A DNA stretch of 8,418 nt from JBKBXU01 sp046313675 (GTDB taxonomy: Bacteria; Bacteroidota; Bacteroidia; Cytophagales; Cytophagaceae): NCBI GenBank assembly GCA_046313675.1, contig JBKBXU010000205.1, positions 1 through 8,418 of the forward strand, given 5' to 3'. The position numbers and the translations under genes are program-made. Below are positions 6,093 to 8,418 of this stretch, piece by piece (the stretch's first letter is position 1; the number at the start of each line of letters is the position of its first letter). The notes under the pieces were generated by a model. That model did no database searches. It saw only the letters and a list, made by a program, of their open reading frames with translations, and was not told where the DNA came from.

Positions 6093-7547
6093 TCAATGTT
6101 TCTCAAATTTTTCCCAGCGTGTTTGTGTTCCGGAAATTAAATGTATGATGTAAAATCCGGAGGTTAGTTCTGAAATATTTATTTGGTAATTACCTTTTAA
6201 TATTCCTTTTTTAGTAAGCTTGCCGGTGTAACTTAAAATTTCATATTCAACTTCCTCTTGGTTTGAAACGGCTAAATTCAGAATATTCGTAGTGGGATTG
6301 GGAAATATTCTGATGCTTAAAGGAAACTCTTTTTTTAAGGATAGATTGGTTAAAGTTCCTCTTTCAATTCCATCGATCCTTGACCCTATAAGTTTCAAAT
6401 GAGTCAGACTTACGGAATACTCTACAACTTCTACAAGACCAAAAACAGTATTGAAAACCTGTTTTTCGGTATAATCCGGGATTTGTTCAATCTGACAATG
6501 TGAAGTGTTATAATATTTTAGATTATCTTCTATTGTAAAATAGGTAATTGTATCTTCTATTTCCAGATCATATTTTATACCTAAGCTACCGCTCTCTTTA
6601 AAATATATCTCATTAAAATGTTCAATGTTGGATTTTATTACAGGCCAAGAGGTGAATTTTTCCAGGAAATCATAATCACTTTTCTGGTAGGATTTAGTTA
6701 AACCGACGTGATATCTGATATTATTGCTAGTAAATTGGTTGTATACGGTTTGATTAAAAACATATGTAACCTCATTCTGAGTTATTTGTAGGTTTGTTAT
6801 TGAGTCTTTATAATATACTGAATAGTCCGAAGCTGTTATATCAAAATCATTTTTAAAGACTTTTTCCCACATTAAAACATCGCCGGGTTTTAAATGAAAG
6901 TAATCATGAAAGAGCGGTTGTTTATATCCATGATTGATATTGTCTTTTTCAAAACCTATCAATTTATAGGATAAATAATTATTGGGGTTACCATCTAATA
7001 ATAGGTTAAATGGTACAAATTGAAGCAGTCCATAGGATTTGCTTAAATGAAAAGTATGATCTGTTAACTCAATATCGTCCAGATAAATTTTAAAAATTTT
7101 TACACTATCTGATATATTAAAAAATGATGTTTCAATCTTCTCTTTGCAGGTAAATTGTAATCTCTGATCTCCCATATTTATTATCCAGCTATCCCCTGGA
7201 TTAGCCGTTGGGATAAAGTAAAAGGGAGAGAAAGTGTGATCGGAATAATGGTAGATGCTGTCGTTTTTCTGTTGAAGAGAATGAATAAAATCTTTTTTTC
7301 GGGTTGGGAAAAAATCAAAATAGTTGACTTGGCAAAACCCGTCACCAGGCAAATTATGTTTGCTATAAAAAAGAGATACCTTAATATTATCTTCCCAATA
7401 CACAGAGTCCATTAAATATATTTGAACCTCATTCTTCTCAGGATTTAAATAATAAGATGTTTGATTAAGAGGAAAAAGATCCCAATTCGAGGAAAGTGCC
7501 TCATAAGAATGAAAAATGGTAAGTATAAAAAATAATCTTTTCAGCAT
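6093..7547 (-). CDS. Secreted protein of unknown function with T9SS type A sorting domain
   Basis: This 484-residue protein has an N-terminal signal peptide (basic MLKR, hydrophobic residues 5-14, probable cleavage around 18-21) for Sec export. Its C-terminus (about 412-484) is a type A T9SS sorting domain: IRIFPNPTTNILNL at 412-425, a strand-rich middle with YTGKLTKKG, and SGFYIIHLISG at 463-473. In this pathway the C-terminal domain directs the protein across the outer membrane and is normally removed. The region between (21-411) has no enzyme motif I recognise. It is rich in aromatic and polar residues. It contains LSKSYGLLQFVPF (168-180), then LIGF and YFHLKPGDVL (216-225), a layout I associate with uncharacterised Bacteroidota T9SS cargo. 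Three cysteines (72, 134, 351) are scattered. The gene is visibly more A+T-rich than the leu genes and stands alone. Function is unknown. Confidence 0.88.
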   Translation of the reverse strand: MLKRLFFILTIFHSYEALSSNWDLFPLNQTSYYLNPEKNEVQIYLMDSVYWEDNIKVSLFYSKHNLPGDGFCQVNYFDFFPTRKKDFIHSLQQKNDSIYHYSDHTFSPFYFIPTANPGDSWIINMGDQRLQFTCKEKIETSFFNISDSVKIFKIYLDDIELTDHTFHLSKSYGLLQFVPFNLLLDGNPNNYLSYKLIGFEKDNINHGYKQPLFHDYFHLKPGDVLMWEKVFKNDFDITASDYSVYYKDSITNLQITQNEVTYVFNQTVYNQFTSNNIRYHVGLTKSYQKSDYDFLEKFTSWPVIKSNIEHFNEIYFKESGSLGIKYDLEIEDTITYFTIEDNLKYYNTSHCQIEQIPDYTEKQVFNTVFGLVEVVEYSVSLTHLKLIGSRIDGIERGTLTNLSLKKEFPLSIRIFPNPTTNILNLAVSNQEEVEYEILSYTGKLTKKGILKGNYQINISELTSGFYIIHLISGTQTRWEKFEKH

Positions 7548-7563
7548 ATTTTTTTAAAACAAC

Positions 7564-7594
7564 TGAATATAAGCTAAAGTAACTGATATTCAAA
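7564..7594 (-). promoter_or_regulatory. Candidate promoter of the T9SS cargo gene
   Basis: Read on the minus strand, TTTG (7594-7591) is followed after exactly 19 nt by TATATTCA (7571-7564). This is the Bacteroidota -33/-7 spacing with a -7 box that departs from TAnnTTTG at its last two bases. The start site would fall only about 10 nt before the ATG at 7547. Confidence 0.4.
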
Positions 7595-7621
7595 TTTTAA
7601 ATGCCTTTTTTATAAGTTTTC

Positions 7622-7650
7622 AAAGGAGAAAACCTATGTTTTTCTCCTTT
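7622..7650 (-). terminator. 11-bp hairpin downstream of the BrkB-family gene, possible terminator
   Basis: AAAGGAGAAAA (7622-7632) and TTTTCTCCTTT (7640-7650) pair perfectly around a 7-nt loop. It lies 57 bp past the stop of the minus-strand membrane-protein gene and before the promoter of the next gene. The U-rich bases lie within the stem and no clean T-run follows it in either direction, so termination is plausible but not certain. Confidence 0.45.
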
Positions 7651-7706
7651 AAAAACTTTTTCCTTTATGAAACTTAAAACCTGTGTTAATTTTATTTGAT
7701 ACCATT

Positions 7707-8418
7707 TTAATCTTCGGGATTTTGATTTTCTCCCTTATTTTTATGAATATCCGGTTTTCGTCCTTTTGCCCGCCGGTTTCTGTTTCTCTTTGCTCTGTCC
7801 CTGTCTTTAAGTCGTTCTGCGGATTTTTTATCGGTATCATCATCTGCTGCTGCCTTGGGTTGTTGTTGCCTTCCGGCTACATGGTCAGCAGCAAAGGCAT
7901 CTCTTGAACCTATAGGTTCAGGCTTACCAATCGTAGTATCTTTCGCCGTTTGGTGCTCTAATTCGGAATTGATCTCTGCACCTAGCAAAACACTGATCCC
8001 GGTTAACTGAAACCATAACATTAAGATGATAACAGCCGCTACAGAACCATATGTTGCGTCAAAATCACCGAAATTATTAACATATAGTGAGAACAACAGT
8101 GAGCCAAGTATCCACAAAAATGCGGCCACCGCTGCTCCATAACTTACCCATTTAAACTGAGGATTATCCCTGTCAGGGGCAAACTTATAGATGACTCCAA
8201 TGGAGAATATAATAATAGCAAACAAAACAGGCCAGCGCAATAAGGAAATAGCTGTTTCTACAGCTCCGGGCAATCCAAGTTGCTCAATAAAAGCTGGGAA
8301 AGCGATCACAACTAACGCACTTATAAACCCTACTACCATTAATCCCAAGGTTACAATTAAACCCAGAATATTGTTCTTTATAAACCCACGTTCAATTTTT
8401 TCATTATAGGCGATGTTT
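7707..8418 (-). CDS. YihY/BrkB-family inner-membrane protein (5' end outside window)
   Basis: The frame runs to the right edge of the window; 236 residues of the C-terminal part are visible, beginning NIAYNEKIERGFIKNN. Four hydrophobic segments follow, at about 17-43, 62-76, 95-113 and 126-146 of the visible part. The last two bracket NNFGDFDATYGSVAAVI, and the fourth ends in LLGAEINSELEHQT. These are strong YihY/BrkB signatures (YGSxAAVIxLMLW and GAExNxExEHQ). The family was once labelled ribonuclease BN in error; it comprises integral membrane proteins whose transport role is unsettled. The last 75-80 residues form a hydrophilic tail. Its first part resembles the family (DTTIGKPEPIGSRDAFAADHVAG). 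The end is crowded with Lys, Arg and Asp and probably disordered. A shorter reading from the TTG at 8348 is only an artefact of the cut, since the frame is open to the edge. Confidence 0.92.
   Translation of the reverse strand, partial: NIAYNEKIERGFIKNNILGLIVTLGLMVVGFISALVVIAFPAFIEQLGLPGAVETAISLLRWPVLFAIIIFSIGVIYKFAPDRDNPQFKWVSYGAAVAAFLWILGSLLFSLYVNNFGDFDATYGSVAAVIILMLWFQLTGISVLLGAEINSELEHQTAKDTTIGKPEPIGSRDAFAADHVAGRQQQPKAAADDDTDKKSAERLKDRDRAKRNRNRRAKGRKPDIHKNKGENQNPED

Noticed and set aside
7683..7907. 74-codon plus-strand ORF with a hydrophobic start
   Set aside because: It is antisense to the charged tail of the BrkB-family gene, and its hydrophobic and cysteine-rich composition is what the complement of Lys/Arg/Glu codons gives. 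No family resemblance or promoter is seen.
8191..8409. 72-codon plus-strand ORF
   Set aside because: It is antisense to conserved membrane segments of the BrkB-family gene, whose frame is well supported.
1..8418. Mobile elements, CRISPR, tRNA/rRNA, riboswitch or defence genes
   Set aside because: I looked for transposase or integrase motifs, regularly spaced repeats, tRNA-like cloverleaf ends and T-box-like leaders, and saw none. The window reads as ordinary core metabolism plus one lineage-variable secreted protein.

Overview
The window looks like chromosomal DNA from a Bacteroidota bacterium, most likely Flavobacteriia or a near relative. The evidence is a secreted protein with a type IX secretion (T9SS) C-terminal sorting domain, AT-rich intergenic DNA with TAnnTTTG-type promoter boxes in place of E. 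coli-like -10/-35 elements, mostly weak Shine-Dalgarno signals, and a YceI-domain lipoprotein. I see no mobile element, tRNA, rRNA, CRISPR array or phage gene. No clearly undescribed system is visible.

Left part (1-963): the 3' end of an endonuclease/exonuclease/phosphatase-family gene, then a YceI-family lipoprotein gene closed by a strong intrinsic terminator. A gap of about 325 bp follows. It holds a good promoter candidate, a short inverted repeat and two tiny ORFs of uncertain meaning.

Centre (1229-6054): a leucine biosynthesis cluster on the + strand in the order leuC-leuD-leuA-leuB. The synthase (LeuA, with a C-terminal regulatory domain) condenses acetyl-CoA with 2-ketoisovalerate. 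LeuC and LeuD together form the isomerase that converts 2-isopropylmalate to 3-isopropylmalate. LeuB oxidises and decarboxylates that product to 2-ketoisocaproate, leaving only a transamination to leucine. leuC, leuD and leuA are tightly packed, and leuA probably starts inside leuD or just after it. An approximately 108-bp gap between leuA and leuB contains a perfect TAnnTTTG box and a GC-rich terminator-like hairpin, so leuB may be expressed partly on its own. A bidirectional terminator closes the operon.

Right part (6093-8418, - strand): a convergent gene for an uncharacterised secreted T9SS cargo protein, visibly richer in A+T than the leu genes. Beyond it is the 3' two-thirds or so of a YihY/BrkB-family inner-membrane protein with a highly charged C-terminal tail; its 5' end lies outside the window.
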